DNA of 64,000 nt from Actinocorallia herbida (GCF_003751225.1 NZ_RJKE01000001.1:1612001-1676000), one strand, 5' to 3'; counted from the stretch's first letter, positions 34,530 to 43,936 are shown. Program-made: numbers and translations. The notes: generated from the sequence alone by a model not told the origin.

Positions 34530-35729
34530 ATGACTGAGCGCGTCGTACTGGCGTACTCCGGGGGCCTCGACACGTCCGTCGCGATCCCCTTCCTCGCCGA
34601 CAAGATGGGCGCCGAAGTCGTCGCCGTGGCCGTCGACTGCGGCCAGGGCGGCGAGGACATGGACGCCATCCGCCAGCGGGCGCTGGACTGCGGCGCCGTC
34701 GAGGCCGTCGTCGTCGACGCCAGGGAGGAGTTCGCCAAGGACTTCTGCTTCCCCGCGATCCGCGCCAACGCCCTCTACATGGACCGGTACCCGCTGGTCT
34801 CCGCGCTGTCCCGGCCGCTGATCGTCAAGCACCTGGCCGCCGCCGCGTCGGAGTTCAAGGGCACGCACGTCGCGCACGGCTGCACCGGCAAGGGCAACGA
34901 CCAGGTCCGCTTCGAGGCCGGCCTCGCCGCCCTCAACCCCGAGCTCAAGTGCGTCGCGCCCGCCCGCGACTACGCCTGGACCCGCGACAAGGCCATCGCC
35001 TTCGCCGAGGAGAAGGGCCTGCCCATCGAGGTGTCGGACAAGAACCCGTACTCGATCGACCAGAACCTGTGGGGCCGCGCCGTCGAGACCGGCTTCCTGG
35101 AGGACATCTGGAACGCCCCGATCGAGGACCTGTACTCCTACACGTCCGACCCCTCGGTGCCGCGCGAGGCCGACGAGCTCGTCCTCACCTTCGCCGACGG
35201 CGTCCCGGTCGCGATCGACGGTCGCAAGCTGACCCCGTTCCAGATCATCGACGAGCTGAACAAGCGCGCGGGCGCCCAGGGCGTCGGCCGCCTCGACATG
35301 GTCGAGGACCGGCTCGTCGGCATCAAGTCCCGCGAGGTCTACGAGGCCCCTGCGGCGATCGCGCTGCTCGCCGCGCACCAGGAGCTGGAGAACGTCACGG
35401 TCGAGCGCGACCTCGCCCGCTTCAAGCGCTCGGTCGACCAGCGCTGGGGCGAGCTGGTCTACGACGGCCTGTGGTTCTCGCCGCTCAAGGACGCGCTCGA
35501 GGCGTTCATCGCCGAGGCGCAGGCGCACGTCAACGGCGAGATCCGGCTCAACCTGCACGGCGGCCGCGCGGTCGTCACCGGCCGGCGCAGCGGCTCGTCG
35601 CTGTACGACTACGACCTGGCGACCTACGACACCGGCGACACCTTCGACCAGAGCCTGGCCAAGGGGTTCGTCGAGCTCTGGGGCCTGCCCAGCAAGATCG
35701 CCGCGGTCCGCGACCGCAAGGACGCCTGA
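34530..35729 (+). CDS. argG: Argininosuccinate synthase
   Basis: ATP-dependent condensation of citrulline and aspartate. 399 residues, GGAGGAG SD upstream of the ATG. The PP-loop is [17 protein letters not shown] at the N-terminus. The segments [16 protein letters not shown] and [10 protein letters not shown] are diagnostic. The gene starts 21 nt after argR, so it is most likely in the same operon. Two hairpins separate it from argH. Confidence 0.98.
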   Translation: MTERVVLAYSGGLDTSVAIPFLADKMGAEVVAVAVDCGQGGEDMDAIRQRALDCGAVEAVVVDAREEFAKDFCFPAIRANALYMDRYPLVSALSRPLIVKHLAAAASEFKGTHVAHGCTGKGNDQVRFEAGLAALNPELKCVAPARDYAWTRDKAIAFAEEKGLPIEVSDKNPYSIDQNLWGRAVETGFLEDIWNAPIEDLYSYTSDPSVPREADELVLTFADGVPVAIDGRKLTPFQIIDELNKRAGAQGVGRLDMVEDRLVGIKSREVYEAPAAIALLAAHQELENVTVERDLARFKRSVDQRWGELVYDGLWFSPLKDALEAFIAEAQAHVNGEIRLNLHGGRAVVTGRRSGSSLYDYDLATYDTGDTFDQSLAKGFVELWGLPSKIAAVRDRKDA

Positions 35730-35789
35730 GCGGGTCCGGCCGTGCGGGACCGGCCTCCGGCCGGACTTTCCCGAGGTTATCCACAGGGG

Positions 35790-35816
35790 CCGCTCCGGGG
35801 CAGTGCCCCGGAGCGG
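35790..35816 (+). terminator. Hairpin between argG and argH, terminator or attenuator
   Basis: 12-bp perfect stem (35790-35801 with 35805-35816), loop AGT, followed by a second GCCCGCCG/CGGCGGGC hairpin near 35840. There is no U-run, so partial read-through into argH is plausible. Confidence 0.6.
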
Positions 35817-35885
35817 TACAACTGTGTCTGAGCGCCCGCCGTTCCGGCGGCGGGCCACGCACCCACGACATTCGGAGAGATCACA

Positions 35886-37298
35886 GTGAGCAAGGCACCG
35901 ACCCGGCTTTGGGGCGGACGGTTCGAAGGCGGGCCGTCCGACGCGCTGGCACGCCTGTCCGTGAGCGTCCAGTTCGACTGGCGGCTCGCGCCGTACGACC
36001 TGATGGGGTCGCGCGCCCACGCCCGCGTGCTCAACCGCGCGGGCCTGCTCGACGACGACGAGCTGGTGCGCATGCTCGGCGCGCTCGACGACCTGGACCG
36101 CGCCTGCGCCTCCGGCGAGTTCCGCCCGACCGTCGCCGACGAGGACGTGCACACCGCGCTGGAGCGCGGCCTGCTGGAGCGGCTCGGCTCGCTCGGCGGC
36201 AAGCTCCGGGCCGGCCGCTCCCGCAACGACCAGGTCGCCACCGACCTGCGCCTGTACCTGCGCGACCACGCCCGCCGCGTCGTCTCGCGCCTGGTGGAGC
36301 TGCAGACCTCGCTGATCGGCCAGGCCGAGGCCAACCTCGGCGTCGCCGCCCCCGGCATGACCCACCTCCAGCACGCCCAGCCCGTGCTGTTCTCCCACCA
36401 GCTCCTCGCGCACGTCCACGCGATCGGCCGCGACATCGACCGGCTGCGCGACTGGGACAAGCGCGCCGCGGTCTCCCCGCTCGGCTCCGGCGCCCTCGCC
36501 GGGTCCTCGCTGCCGCTCGACCCGCAGGCCGTCGCCGCCGAACTCGGCTTCGACTCCGCCTCGGCCAACTCCATGGACGCCGTCAGCGACCGCGACTTCG
36601 TCGCCGAGTTCCTCTTCGCGGCGGCGCTGGCCGGCGTGCACCTCTCGCGCCTCGGCGAAGAGGTCTGCCTGTGGGCCTCCCAGGAGTTCCGCTGGATCGA
36701 GATGGACGACACCTACGCCACCGGGTCGTCGATCATGCCGCAGAAGAAGAACCCGGACGTCGCCGAGCTCGCGCGCGGCAAGGCGGGCCGCCTCATCGGG
36801 CACCTCGTCGGGCTGCTGACGACCCTCAAGGGCCTGCCGCTCACCTACAACCGCGACCTCCAGGAAGACAAGGAGGGCGCCTTCGACGCCGTCGAGACCC
36901 TCCTGCTGGTGCTGCCGGCCATGTCCGGCCTCATCGCCACCATGCGCGTCAACACCGAGCGGCTGGAGGAGCTGGCCCCGCAGGGCTTCGCGCTCGCCAC
37001 CGACCTCGCGGAGCTGCTGGTCCGCCGCGGCGTCGTCTTCCGTGACGCGCACGAGGTCGTCGGCCACCTCGTGGTGTGGTGCCAGGTCAACGACAAGGAC
37101 TTCGGCGACCTCACCGACGAGGAGCTGGCCAAGGTCTCCCCGCACCTCACCCCGGACGTCCGCGAGGTGCTGAACGTCCCGGGCGCGATCGCGTCCCGCA
37201 AGGCGCACGGCGGTACCGCGCCCGACCGCGTGGTCGAGCAGATAGCCTCACTACGGGCCTTCGCCGACGACGCCGCCGCCTGGGCGTCCGCCTCCTGA
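35886..37298 (+). CDS. argH: Argininosuccinate lyase
   Basis: Last step of arginine synthesis, releasing fumarate. 470 residues from a GTG with GGAGAGA upstream. [18 protein letters not shown] at the N-terminus, [36 protein letters not shown] (the fumarase/aspartase-family signature) and [14 protein letters not shown] are diagnostic. It is separated from argG by 156 bp with hairpins, so it may have partly independent expression. Confidence 0.98.
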   Translation: MSKAPTRLWGGRFEGGPSDALARLSVSVQFDWRLAPYDLMGSRAHARVLNRAGLLDDDELVRMLGALDDLDRACASGEFRPTVADEDVHTALERGLLERLGSLGGKLRAGRSRNDQVATDLRLYLRDHARRVVSRLVELQTSLIGQAEANLGVAAPGMTHLQHAQPVLFSHQLLAHVHAIGRDIDRLRDWDKRAAVSPLGSGALAGSSLPLDPQAVAAELGFDSASANSMDAVSDRDFVAEFLFAAALAGVHLSRLGEEVCLWASQEFRWIEMDDTYATGSSIMPQKKNPDVAELARGKAGRLIGHLVGLLTTLKGLPLTYNRDLQEDKEGAFDAVETLLLVLPAMSGLIATMRVNTERLEELAPQGFALATDLAELLVRRGVVFRDAHEVVGHLVVWCQVNDKDFGDLTDEELAKVSPHLTPDVREVLNVPGAIASRKAHGGTAPDRVVEQIASLRAFADDAAAWASAS

Positions 37299-37485
37299 CC
37301 CGGTCCGTACTCGCTGGGCCCGGTGGCAGGCGCTCGGGGGCCTCCTAGGGGCCCGGCTTCGCCGGGGAGCCCACCACCGGTTCGGGGCGCGGACGGACCT
37401 TCCGCCCGCCCGCGCCCCGTACCTTCCCGCCGCCGCACCGGTGCGGCGCGCCGCCTCCGGCCCCGCTCGGGGGGAGAATGCGGGC

Positions 37486-37776
37486 ATGGCGCGCATCGTC
37501 GTGGAACTCCACATCCCGGTCTACACCGGGGACTCCTCCGAGTACCTCGAGGACATCGAGGCCTTCCTGGGCGACCTTGAAGAGACCGGCGAGATAGAAC
37601 TCAACGCCGACCCTGAGGAACGGCCGGACACCCATGTCTTCTTCCTGGCCGGCCCCGACTCCGACATCCTCCTGACGGCCGCCTCACAGGCCGCCGAGAC
37701 CCCGGGGACCCCCGTGGGCGCCTACGCCGTCCTCACACCCGAGGGCCGCCACATCCCGCTGCCCTGGTCCCCCTGA
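37486..37776 (+). CDS. Small conserved-looking hypothetical protein
   Basis: 96 residues from an ATG with GGGGAGA 9 nt upstream. No family recognised. It is acidic, begins ARIVVELHIPVYTGDSSEYLED and has alternating beta/alpha character with no signal or membrane segment. Codon usage looks real (third-position G/C). Its 3' end overlaps the convergent DedA gene by 44 nt, so one stop codon may be misjudged or the overlap is genuine. Confidence 0.6.
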   Translation: MARIVVELHIPVYTGDSSEYLEDIEAFLGDLEETGEIELNADPEERPDTHVFFLAGPDSDILLTAASQAAETPGTPVGAYAVLTPEGRHIPLPWSP

Positions 37777-38455
37777 CGTCCAGGGGCTCCTCCCGCGGGC
37801 CTGAGGGCTCGTTCCCGGCGATCTCCGCGGCGTCGGGCGGGGCCGCCTTCGCCCGGCGCCGCCGGATCAGCCGGACCGCCGCGAACAGCACGACCGCGCC
37901 GCCGAGCAGGATCCACGAGACCTGCCCCAGCCGCTGCTCCAGCCGGGTGGCCGAGGCCCCCGCGAACGCCCCGACGCCCACGTAGAACGCGGCCCACAGC
38001 AGCGCCCCCGCGAACGAGGCGGGCAGGAAGTGCCGGTACCGCACCCGGGCGGCGCCCGCGGCGGCCGGGGTGACCGTGCGCACCACGGGGACGAGCCGGG
38101 TCGTGAACACCGCGGCCGCGCCGTACCGGCGCAGGATCGCGACGGCGCGGTCCCAGTGCCGCACGCCGAGCCGCCGCACCACGGCCAGATCGCGCATCCG
38201 CGGCCCGTACCTGCGGCCGAGCAGATAACCGACGTGGTCGCCCGCCGTCACCCCCAGCGCCACGACGAGCAGCATTCCGGCGAACCGCCCCGCCCCGGTC
38301 GCCGAGGCCCCCAGCAGCAGCACCCCGGTCTCCCCGGGGACGACCGTCCCGACCCCCAGCCCGGACTCGGCGAACGCCATCAGCCCGGCCACCCCCGCCA
38401 CCGCGGGGAACGGCAGCCCGCCGAGCCCCTCGACGGCCCGTGTGACCCATTCCAC
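37733..38455 (-). CDS. DedA-family membrane protein
   Basis: 240 residues with about five hydrophobic segments. The SNARE-associated/DedA domain is seen in VPGETGVLLLGAS, GDHVGYLLGRRYG and VFTTRLVPVVRTVTPAAAGAARVRYRHFLPAS. DedA proteins are undecaprenyl-phosphate or phospholipid translocases of the cytoplasmic membrane. The cytoplasmic C-terminus is rich in Arg, Glu and Gly. It overlaps the end of the convergent small gene by 44 nt. Confidence 0.9.
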   Translation of the reverse strand: MEWVTRAVEGLGGLPFPAVAGVAGLMAFAESGLGVGTVVPGETGVLLLGASATGAGRFAGMLLVVALGVTAGDHVGYLLGRRYGPRMRDLAVVRRLGVRHWDRAVAILRRYGAAAVFTTRLVPVVRTVTPAAAGAARVRYRHFLPASFAGALLWAAFYVGVGAFAGASATRLEQRLGQVSWILLGGAVVLFAAVRLIRRRRAKAAPPDAAEIAGNEPSGPREEPLDVRGTRAAGCGGPRV

Positions 38456-38602
38456 CGCGCCCCCCGTAGCTCCGCCGGATACCCACCGACCCTATCGGCG
38501 GCACTCTCAAACTTTGATATCTCAGTCTTCAACCCCTATCGAGGGGGTGATCTTTCCTGCTATTTTTCGCCGGTTTTCATTGCTCCCACAGATGGATGGT
38601 CG

Positions 38603-39205
38603 ATGTTCCACAGGTTCATGGGAGGCGCCGCCGTGATCGCGCTGGCGGTCTCCGGCACCGTCGTCGCCGCGGCTCCGGCGTCGGCGGCGGCCAAGTGCGC
38701 GGCGGGGTCCTGGCGGCTCACCGCGGAGAAGAACGAGTTCTACGGCGCCGCCGAGACCGGCGCGTTCAAGGGGCGGACGAGCGGACTGGCCGGCCAGCGC
38801 CTGACCGTCAAGGGCGACCGGGTGACGTTCGACTTCGCCAAGGCCGCGCCCGAGAACACGGTCTACACCGGAGCCAAGCCGGAGACCTACCGCAACACCT
38901 ACAGAGGCACCCTGACCGCCAAGGTGAAGATCACCGGATCGGCCAAGGGCAAGCTCACCGTCTACCCCAAGACGGCCAAGGGCACCGCCAAGGCGAAGGT
39001 CGTCCAGCTGAAGCCGAAGCGCAAGGAGTGGGGCTCCTACAACGTGGTCAAGATGATCCGCGACGGCGGCACGGAGACCGTGCTGCCCTTCGGGTACTCC
39101 TACACCTGCACCAAGACCGCGCTGAAGTTCACCCTGACCTCCAGCGGTGAGAACGAGTTCGGCGCTTTCGGGGGCACCTTCCGCCTCACCTACAAGCGCC
39201 GCTGA
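38603..39205 (+). CDS. Secreted hypothetical protein
   Basis: 200 residues from the ATG at 38603 (a second ATG 15 nt later is possible). A Sec signal peptide MFHRFMGGAAVIALAVSG...ASAAA is cleaved near residue 30. The mature part (about 170 residues) begins with Cys, is Lys/Thr/Gly rich, basic, and predicted mostly beta (LTVKGDRVTFDF, LTAKVKITGSAKGKLTVYPK). Two cysteines could form a disulfide. No family recognised. It stands alone upstream of a bidirectional terminator. Confidence 0.75.
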   Translation: MFHRFMGGAAVIALAVSGTVVAAAPASAAAKCAAGSWRLTAEKNEFYGAAETGAFKGRTSGLAGQRLTVKGDRVTFDFAKAAPENTVYTGAKPETYRNTYRGTLTAKVKITGSAKGKLTVYPKTAKGTAKAKVVQLKPKRKEWGSYNVVKMIRDGGTETVLPFGYSYTCTKTALKFTLTSSGENEFGAFGGTFRLTYKRR

Positions 39206-39221
39206 CGCCGTCTCCGCGCGC

Positions 39222-39251
39222 ACCGGGGCCCCGCGCGGGCGGGGCCCCGGT
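39222..39251. terminator. Bidirectional hairpin terminator
   Basis: 11-bp perfect stem (39222-39232 with 39241-39251) and an 8-nt loop between the convergent secreted-protein gene and the response-regulator gene. It touches the latter's stop codon. Confidence 0.75.
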
Positions 39252-39712
39252 CACAACTCGTCGGCGCGGGCGTTCCGGGGGAGCTTGACGACGGTCACGA
39301 AGAACTCGTCGATCTTGTGGATCGCGGCGATGAACTGGTCGAAGTCGACCGGCTTGGTGACATAGGCGTTGGCGTGCAGGTGGTAGCTGCGCAGGATGTC
39401 CTCCTCGGCCGAGGAGGTCGTGAGGACGACGACGGGGATCGCGGCGAGGTCCGGATTCGTCTTGATCTGCTCCAGCACCTCCCGCCCGTCGCGCTTGGGC
39501 AGGTTGAGGTCGAGGAGGATCAGGTCGGGGCGGACGGCGCCGGCGTGGTCGCCCTGCCGGAACAGGAAGTCCAGTGCCTCGGCCCCGTCCCGCACGACGT
39601 GCAGCCGGTTGCCGATCTTGTTGGTCTCGAACGCCTCCCGGGTCATCAGCTCGTCGCCGGGGTCGTCCTCGACGAGCAGGACCTCGATGGGCTCGACGGC
39701 GGGGGTGATCAC
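39251..39712 (-). CDS. Single-domain response regulator (Rcp1/CheY-like)
   Basis: 153 residues from a GTG whose TGA overlap couples it to the kinase stop. Only a receiver domain: EVLLVEDDPGDELMTREAF with the acidic pocket, phosphoacceptor Asp in DLILLDLNLPKRDG, VVVLTTSS, and the Lys in YVTKPVDFDQF. Resembles the Rcp1 type of regulator that pairs with phytochrome-like kinases. There is no output domain, so it likely acts by protein contact or as a relay. Third gene of the operon 42566-39251. Confidence 0.93.
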   Translation of the reverse strand: MITPAVEPIEVLLVEDDPGDELMTREAFETNKIGNRLHVVRDGAEALDFLFRQGDHAGAVRPDLILLDLNLPKRDGREVLEQIKTNPDLAAIPVVVLTTSSAEEDILRSYHLHANAYVTKPVDFDQFIAAIHKIDEFFVTVVKLPRNARADEL

Positions 39713-41340
39713 GGGGTCGTCTCCTTGACGGTCTCGGTGCGGTCGTCGTCCGGCGCGAGCGCCGGGGCCGGGACCGGGCTGTCGGCGAGGGTGAAGTGCA
39801 CCCGGCTGCCGTCGGTGTACTCGGTGTCCAGCCAGATCTCGCCGCCGTGGTACTCGACGATCTTCTTGCACAGGGCGAGGCCGATGCCCGTGCCCTCGTA
39901 GGCGTCGCGGGTGTGCAGCCGCTGGAAGATCACGAAGACCTTCTCGGCGTACTCGGCGGGGATGCCGATGCCGTTGTCGGTCACGGTGCACCGCCACAGG
40001 CCCGGACCCTGCTCCGCGCACTCTATCCGGACGCACGGGGCCTCGTCGGGCCTGCGGAACTTGAGCGCGTTGCCGATGAGGTTCTGCCACAGCATCGACA
40101 GCAGGGTCGGGTCGCCGGTCAGCTCGGGCAGCTTCGCGGGCCGGTCGATCTCGGCTCCGGCGTCGGCGATCGCGCCGCCGAGGTTGGCCACCGCCCGGTC
40201 CAGCGCCTCGTCGAGCCCGAGCACCCTGCGGTGGCTGTTCATCCGGCCGACCCGCGAGAACGTCAGCAGGTCGCTGATCAGCACCTGCATCCGCTTCGCG
40301 CCGTCGGTGGCGAACTCGATGTACTGGCGGCCCCGGTCGTCGAGCTGGTCGTGGTAGCGGCGCTCCAGCATCTGGCAGAACGACGCGACCTTGCGCAGCG
40401 GCTCCTGGAGGTCGTGGCTCGCCACGTAGGCGAACTGCTCGAGCTCGGCGTTGGAGCGGCGCAGCTCGACCGCCTGGGAATCCAGGTCGATCGCCTGCTG
40501 GACCAGCAGTTTCTCCCGGTCCTTCGCGGCGTCGAGCTCCTGGACGATGCGCGCCCGCATCGCCTCGACGGTCTGGCCGACCTCCCGCACGTCGGCCGGG
40601 CCGTGGCAGGGGATCGGGCTGCTGAAGTCGCCCTCGGCCGCGCGCCGGGAGGCCAGCCGCAGCTTGCCGAGCGGCCGGACCACCGTGAGCTGGATCAGCA
40701 GCGCCAGCATCACCCCGACGAGCACGATGATGAAGACCGCGGCCAGCAGGGCCGCGTCCCGCACCATCCGGGAGTCCTCGAGGTCCGCGCGCGCCTCGGT
40801 GCGGGCCCGCTCCAGATGGGCCCCCTGGGCGATCCAGGCCTGCCGGACGGCGTCGAAGGCCGCCTTGCCCTTCGCGCTGTCCTGACCGCGGGACGGCTCG
40901 GTCCCGGCGTGGATGCGCGCGAGGAGCGGCTCGGCATAGGTCTGCCGCCACACGTTCGCGGCCTGCACGACCGCCTCCATGTCGGACATGAGCGCCGGCT
41001 CGTCGCTGAGGAGGCGGCGCAGCTCGGCGGTCGCCTTCTGCTCCAGGTCCTGGCCCGAGTCGTAGGGCTCGAGGAACCTTTCGTCGCCCGTCAGCGCGTA
41101 GCCCCGGATGCCCGTCTCCTGGTTGAGCAGCGCCGACTCCAGGCGGGCCGCCTCGATGTGCGCGGGCATGATCCGGTCGGACAGGTGGTTGCTCACCGTC
41201 GTCGTCCGCTCCAGCATCGACTGGACGAAGAAGGCGGCGACCACCACGAGCACGCCGAGCAGGGCCAGCGCCAGGCCGAACGAACCCGGCACCGTCAGGC
41301 CGCGAGGGCGTTCCCTGGGGGCGCGGTTGCGGGGACTCAC
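39709..41340 (-). CDS. CHASE3-HAMP sensor histidine kinase
   Basis: 543 residues from a GTG overlapping the phosphatase stop (GTGA). Topology: first transmembrane helix (about 18-42), extracellular CHASE3 domain (about 45-180, NQETGIRGYALTGDERFLEPY), second helix (about 205-228), HAMP (about 230-285), then dimerisation/phosphoacceptor domain with FAYVASHDLQEPLRKVASFC (His near 320) and an ATPase domain with NLIGNALKFR, DNGIGIPAEYAEKVF and GTGIGLALCKKIVEYHGG. The kinase core is of the phytochrome-like class. The signal is unknown. Together with the flanking phosphatase and REC protein it forms a partner-switching or phosphorelay unit. Confidence 0.93.
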   Translation of the reverse strand: MSPRNRAPRERPRGLTVPGSFGLALALLGVLVVVAAFFVQSMLERTTTVSNHLSDRIMPAHIEAARLESALLNQETGIRGYALTGDERFLEPYDSGQDLEQKATAELRRLLSDEPALMSDMEAVVQAANVWRQTYAEPLLARIHAGTEPSRGQDSAKGKAAFDAVRQAWIAQGAHLERARTEARADLEDSRMVRDAALLAAVFIIVLVGVMLALLIQLTVVRPLGKLRLASRRAAEGDFSSPIPCHGPADVREVGQTVEAMRARIVQELDAAKDREKLLVQQAIDLDSQAVELRRSNAELEQFAYVASHDLQEPLRKVASFCQMLERRYHDQLDDRGRQYIEFATDGAKRMQVLISDLLTFSRVGRMNSHRRVLGLDEALDRAVANLGGAIADAGAEIDRPAKLPELTGDPTLLSMLWQNLIGNALKFRRPDEAPCVRIECAEQGPGLWRCTVTDNGIGIPAEYAEKVFVIFQRLHTRDAYEGTGIGLALCKKIVEYHGGEIWLDTEYTDGSRVHFTLADSPVPAPALAPDDDRTETVKETTP

Positions 41341-42566
41341 GAAGGGCTCCGTCTCAGGTAGAGGACCGCGACGTCGTCGGCGAGGCCGCCGTAGGGCGCG
41401 GACGCCTCCTCGCCGCCCGCGATCAGGGCGTCCACGAAGGCGGCGCTCTCGAGCCCGGCATGGGTCCGGGCGAGGTCCAGGAGGCCGGAGATGTCGAGCC
41501 TGTGCCCTTCGTCGGAGACACGGCCCTCGAACAGGCCGTCGGTGAAGAGCGCGACGCCCGTCCGGTCGTCGAGCGGGACGGTGTGCTCCGTCCACGTCTC
41601 CAGGCCGGGGACCATGCCGAGGGCGAGCCCGCCTTCCGGCTCGTACCAGGTGACCTTTCCCGGCGCGTGCAGCAGCAGGCCGTGGTGGCCCGCGCGCGCC
41701 ACCCGCGCGGCGGACTCGCCCGCGGGCAGCGTCACGGTCGTCGCCGTGACGAACGTCTCGAGCTCGGCCCTCTCGGCGTCGAGCAGTTCCTCCAGCAGAC
41801 CGAGCAGGCGCGTCCCGCGCACTCCGGAGAGGATCAGCGAACGCCACGCGACGCGAAGGCACACCCCCAAGGCGGCCTCGGCCGGGCCGTGCCCGGACAC
41901 GTCGCCGATGATGGCGTGCACACCGTCGTCGGCCTCTACGACGTCGAAGAAGTCGCCGCCGAGTAGCGAATAGGCACGTCCCGGCCTATACCGGCTGACG
42001 ACCTCGACCAGCGGGTCCGTCACCAGCGGCCGCGGCAGCAGCCCCCGCTCCAGCCGCGAGTTCTCCTCGGCCCGGATCCGCTGCGCCTGCAACTGGGCCG
42101 CGGCCCGCTGGACCTGGCGCCGCTGCACCGCGTACCGGATGATCCGGCCCAGCCCGTCAGGGTCGACCTGGCCCTTGGCCACATAGTCCTGGGCGCCCGC
42201 GGCGACCGCGGCGAGCCCGGCCCGCGCCTCCGACAGCCCGGTCAGCACCACCACCGCCGCCCCCGGCGCGACCTCCAGCAGCCGGGCGACCGCGCTCACC
42301 CCCTGGGCGTCGCCCAGATGAAGATCGAGCAGCACGCAGTCGGGCTCGTCCGGCTTGGCCAGCCGCTCGCGCGCCTCCGCCAGCGACCGCACCCACGTGA
42401 GCCGCGCGTCCAGCCCGGACTCTTCGAGCAGCCCTTCGACCAGGACCGCGTCCCCGGGGTCGTCCTCCACCAGCAGCACGTCCACCGAGCCCGCGGGCTC
42501 CAGCAGATCAGGCACCGCCTCGCTCCGCGGCGCACCCACGGACACCGAGCCGTGTTCGGGGGACAT
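41337..42566 (-). CDS. Response regulator with PP2C (RsbU/SpoIIE) phosphatase domain
   Basis: 409 residues from the ATG at 42566 with GGAGGAAGG upstream. Receiver domain (about 28-150) with VLLVEDDPGDAVLV, phosphoacceptor Asp in DCVLLDLHLGDAQG and Lys in YVAKGQVD. A short coiled linker, then the SpoIIE phosphatase domain (about 185-405): LLGGDFFDVVEADDGVHAIIGDVSGHGPAEA, FTDGLFEGR and GGLADDVAVLYL, with the metal-binding aspartates present. Such proteins dephosphorylate STAS anti-sigma antagonists when their receiver is phosphorylated. First gene of a GTGA-coupled three-gene operon. No STAS gene is adjacent; the closest in the window is at 21420. Confidence 0.94.
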   Translation of the reverse strand: MSPEHGSVSVGAPRSEAVPDLLEPAGSVDVLLVEDDPGDAVLVEGLLEESGLDARLTWVRSLAEARERLAKPDEPDCVLLDLHLGDAQGVSAVARLLEVAPGAAVVVLTGLSEARAGLAAVAAGAQDYVAKGQVDPDGLGRIIRYAVQRRQVQRAAAQLQAQRIRAEENSRLERGLLPRPLVTDPLVEVVSRYRPGRAYSLLGGDFFDVVEADDGVHAIIGDVSGHGPAEAALGVCLRVAWRSLILSGVRGTRLLGLLEELLDAERAELETFVTATTVTLPAGESAARVARAGHHGLLLHAPGKVTWYEPEGGLALGMVPGLETWTEHTVPLDDRTGVALFTDGLFEGRVSDEGHRLDISGLLDLARTHAGLESAAFVDALIAGGEEASAPYGGLADDVAVLYLRRSPS

Positions 42567-42887
42567 CGGCCGTCCTTCCTCCAGGCCCAATACCTCTCCG
42601 CGCCGCCCACCCGGCCCACCAGCCGAACAACCCTTCGAAGGCGACTCCGCCCGAGCTTACGGGATCCCCACCCCTCGACCGGCCCGCGGAGAGACCACTG
42701 GAGGCGGCGCGGAGGGCGCCGCGCAGGGACCGGTCGGGGGCGCTCTTCTCCCTCACGTGCTTCTTGGTCGGCATTGACCTTCGGGGGGCGATGTCCCGAT
42801 TCGCCATGCCCACGCGCGCATCCGTCGCTCGATGTCGTCGCGTCGGCTCTGCACGGACGGCGGGAGGACGTCCGTCCGAAGGAAGGG
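42567..42887. other. Intergenic region between the signalling operon and the tRNA genes
   Basis: 321 bp without a gene. A 7-bp inverted repeat (42854-42860 with 42872-42878) just after the tRNA-CAG 3' end, with an inner GGACGTCC palindrome, may terminate the tRNA transcript. The phosphatase promoter must lie here, but no clear elements were recognised. Confidence 0.4.
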
Positions 42888-42963
42888 TGGTGCTGCTCCC
42901 GGGATTCGAACCCGGAACCTCCGCGTTCTGAGCGCGGCGCCTCTGCCGTTGGGCTAGAGCAGC
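42888..42963 (-). tRNA. tRNA with anticodon CAG, class I cloverleaf, CCA encoded
   Basis: Complete cloverleaf on the minus strand: 7-bp acceptor GCTGCTC/GAGCAGC, a 3-bp D-stem with a loop containing GG, anticodon stem CCGCG/CGCGG with loop CTCAGAA (anticodon CAG, Leu codon CUG), a 5-nt variable region AGGTT, T-arm CCGGG-TTCGAAT-CCCGG, discriminator A, and CCA encoded in the DNA. Leucine tRNAs are normally class II with a long variable arm. This one is class I. Position 37 is A. It is the second of a tandem pair. Confidence 0.85.
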
Positions 42964-42985
42964 GTGGGGCGGGAGACCCGCCGAG

Positions 42986-43059
42986 TGCGTCCGGCCGGAG
43001 TCGAACCGGCAACATCCACGTCCTCAACGTGGTCCCTCTGCCTGTTGGGGTACGGACGC
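42986..43059 (-). tRNA. tRNA with anticodon GAG, class I cloverleaf, no encoded CCA
   Basis: Minus-strand cloverleaf: acceptor GCGTCCG/CGGACGC, D-stem CCC/GGG with AACAGGCAGA in the loop, anticodon stem CCACG/CGTGG with loop TTGAGGA (anticodon GAG, Leu codon CUC/CUU), variable region of 5 nt ATGTT, T-arm GCCGG-TTCGACT-CCGGC, discriminator A. The 3' CCA is not encoded. It is 22 nt upstream of the CAG tRNA on the same strand and shares the D-arm pattern, suggesting a common origin. Confidence 0.85.
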
Positions 43060-43306
43060 GCGGCGATCGGCCGTGCCGACGCCGGAGAGCGTGCCGAAAG
43101 GGGACGCCGCGAAGGCGTCAGGCCAGGGCAGCGGAAAGCAGCAGCGGAAGGGCCTTGATCAAGGTCGGCAGTGCGGACACATCGGCTCCTCTCCGCGTGG
43201 TCGGCGGGCCCCTCGGCCTCGCCGTGCCTCGAAGGTAGATCACCGGTCCGGAGGCCGACAACAGGTTTTCCGGCGCGGCATAGAGTCGGGACGGGCGAGT
43301 GAAGGG

Positions 43307-43936
43307 ATGAGGGTGTTGGGGCGGATTCCGCTGGCGCGCGGGTTCTTCGACCGGGAGGTCACCGAGGTGGCGCGGGGCCTCCTCGGGTGTGTGCTCACGC
43401 GGACGACGGAGGAAGGAGCCGTCGCCGTCAGGCTCACGGAGGTCGAGGCGTACGCGGGGGGCGAGGACCCGGCGTCGCACTCGTATCGAGGCAGGACGCC
43501 GAGGAACGCGGTCATGTGGGGGGAACCGGGGCACTGCTACGTGTACTTCACCTACGGGATGCACTTCTGCATGAACCTCGTGTGCGGGCCGGAGGGGACG
43601 GCTTCCGCGGTGCTGCTGCGGGCGGGGGAGGTCGTCGAAGGGCAGGAGCTCGCCTTGCGGCGGCGGCCGAAGTCGTCCGTTCGAGACCTCGCTCGCGGTC
43701 CTGCCCGGCTCTGCCGGGCGCTCGCGATAGACAGGGCGCAGAACGGGCTCGACGTCTGCGTTCCCGGAGAGCTGGAGATCAGCGCGGGTGAGGGCGGTGG
43801 CGGCGGGGGCTCCGTAAGGTCGGGGCCCCGCGTGGGGGTGTCTTCCGCCCACGACACGCCCTGGAGGTTCTGGCTCGAAGGGGAGCCGAGCGTCTCGATC
43901 TACCGGCGCCACACTCCGCGGACCCGCGCGCGCTGA
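43307..43936 (+). CDS. 3-methyladenine DNA glycosylase (AAG/MPG family)
   Basis: 209 residues. Removes alkylated purines from DNA in base-excision repair. The ATG at 43307 follows GTGAAGGG. Family motifs: [11 protein letters not shown], the catalytic Glu region [58 protein letters not shown], and a [15 protein letters not shown] segment. A Gly-rich loop near residues 163-172 is an unusual low-complexity insert. It lies next to tyrS, a position I recall in other actinomycetes. No operon mate on the same strand upstream. Confidence 0.92.
   Translation: MRVLGRIPLARGFFDREVTEVARGLLGCVLTRTTEEGAVAVRLTEVEAYAGGEDPASHSYRGRTPRNAVMWGEPGHCYVYFTYGMHFCMNLVCGPEGTASAVLLRAGEVVEGQELALRRRPKSSVRDLARGPARLCRALAIDRAQNGLDVCVPGELEISAGEGGGGGGSVRSGPRVGVSSAHDTPWRFWLEGEPSVSIYRRHTPRTRAR

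Noticed and set aside
35777-35785. TTATCCACA, a perfect E. coli-type DnaA box between argG and argH
   Set aside because: Single copy in an argG-argH spacer; no cluster and no dnaA or dnaN nearby, so not an origin.
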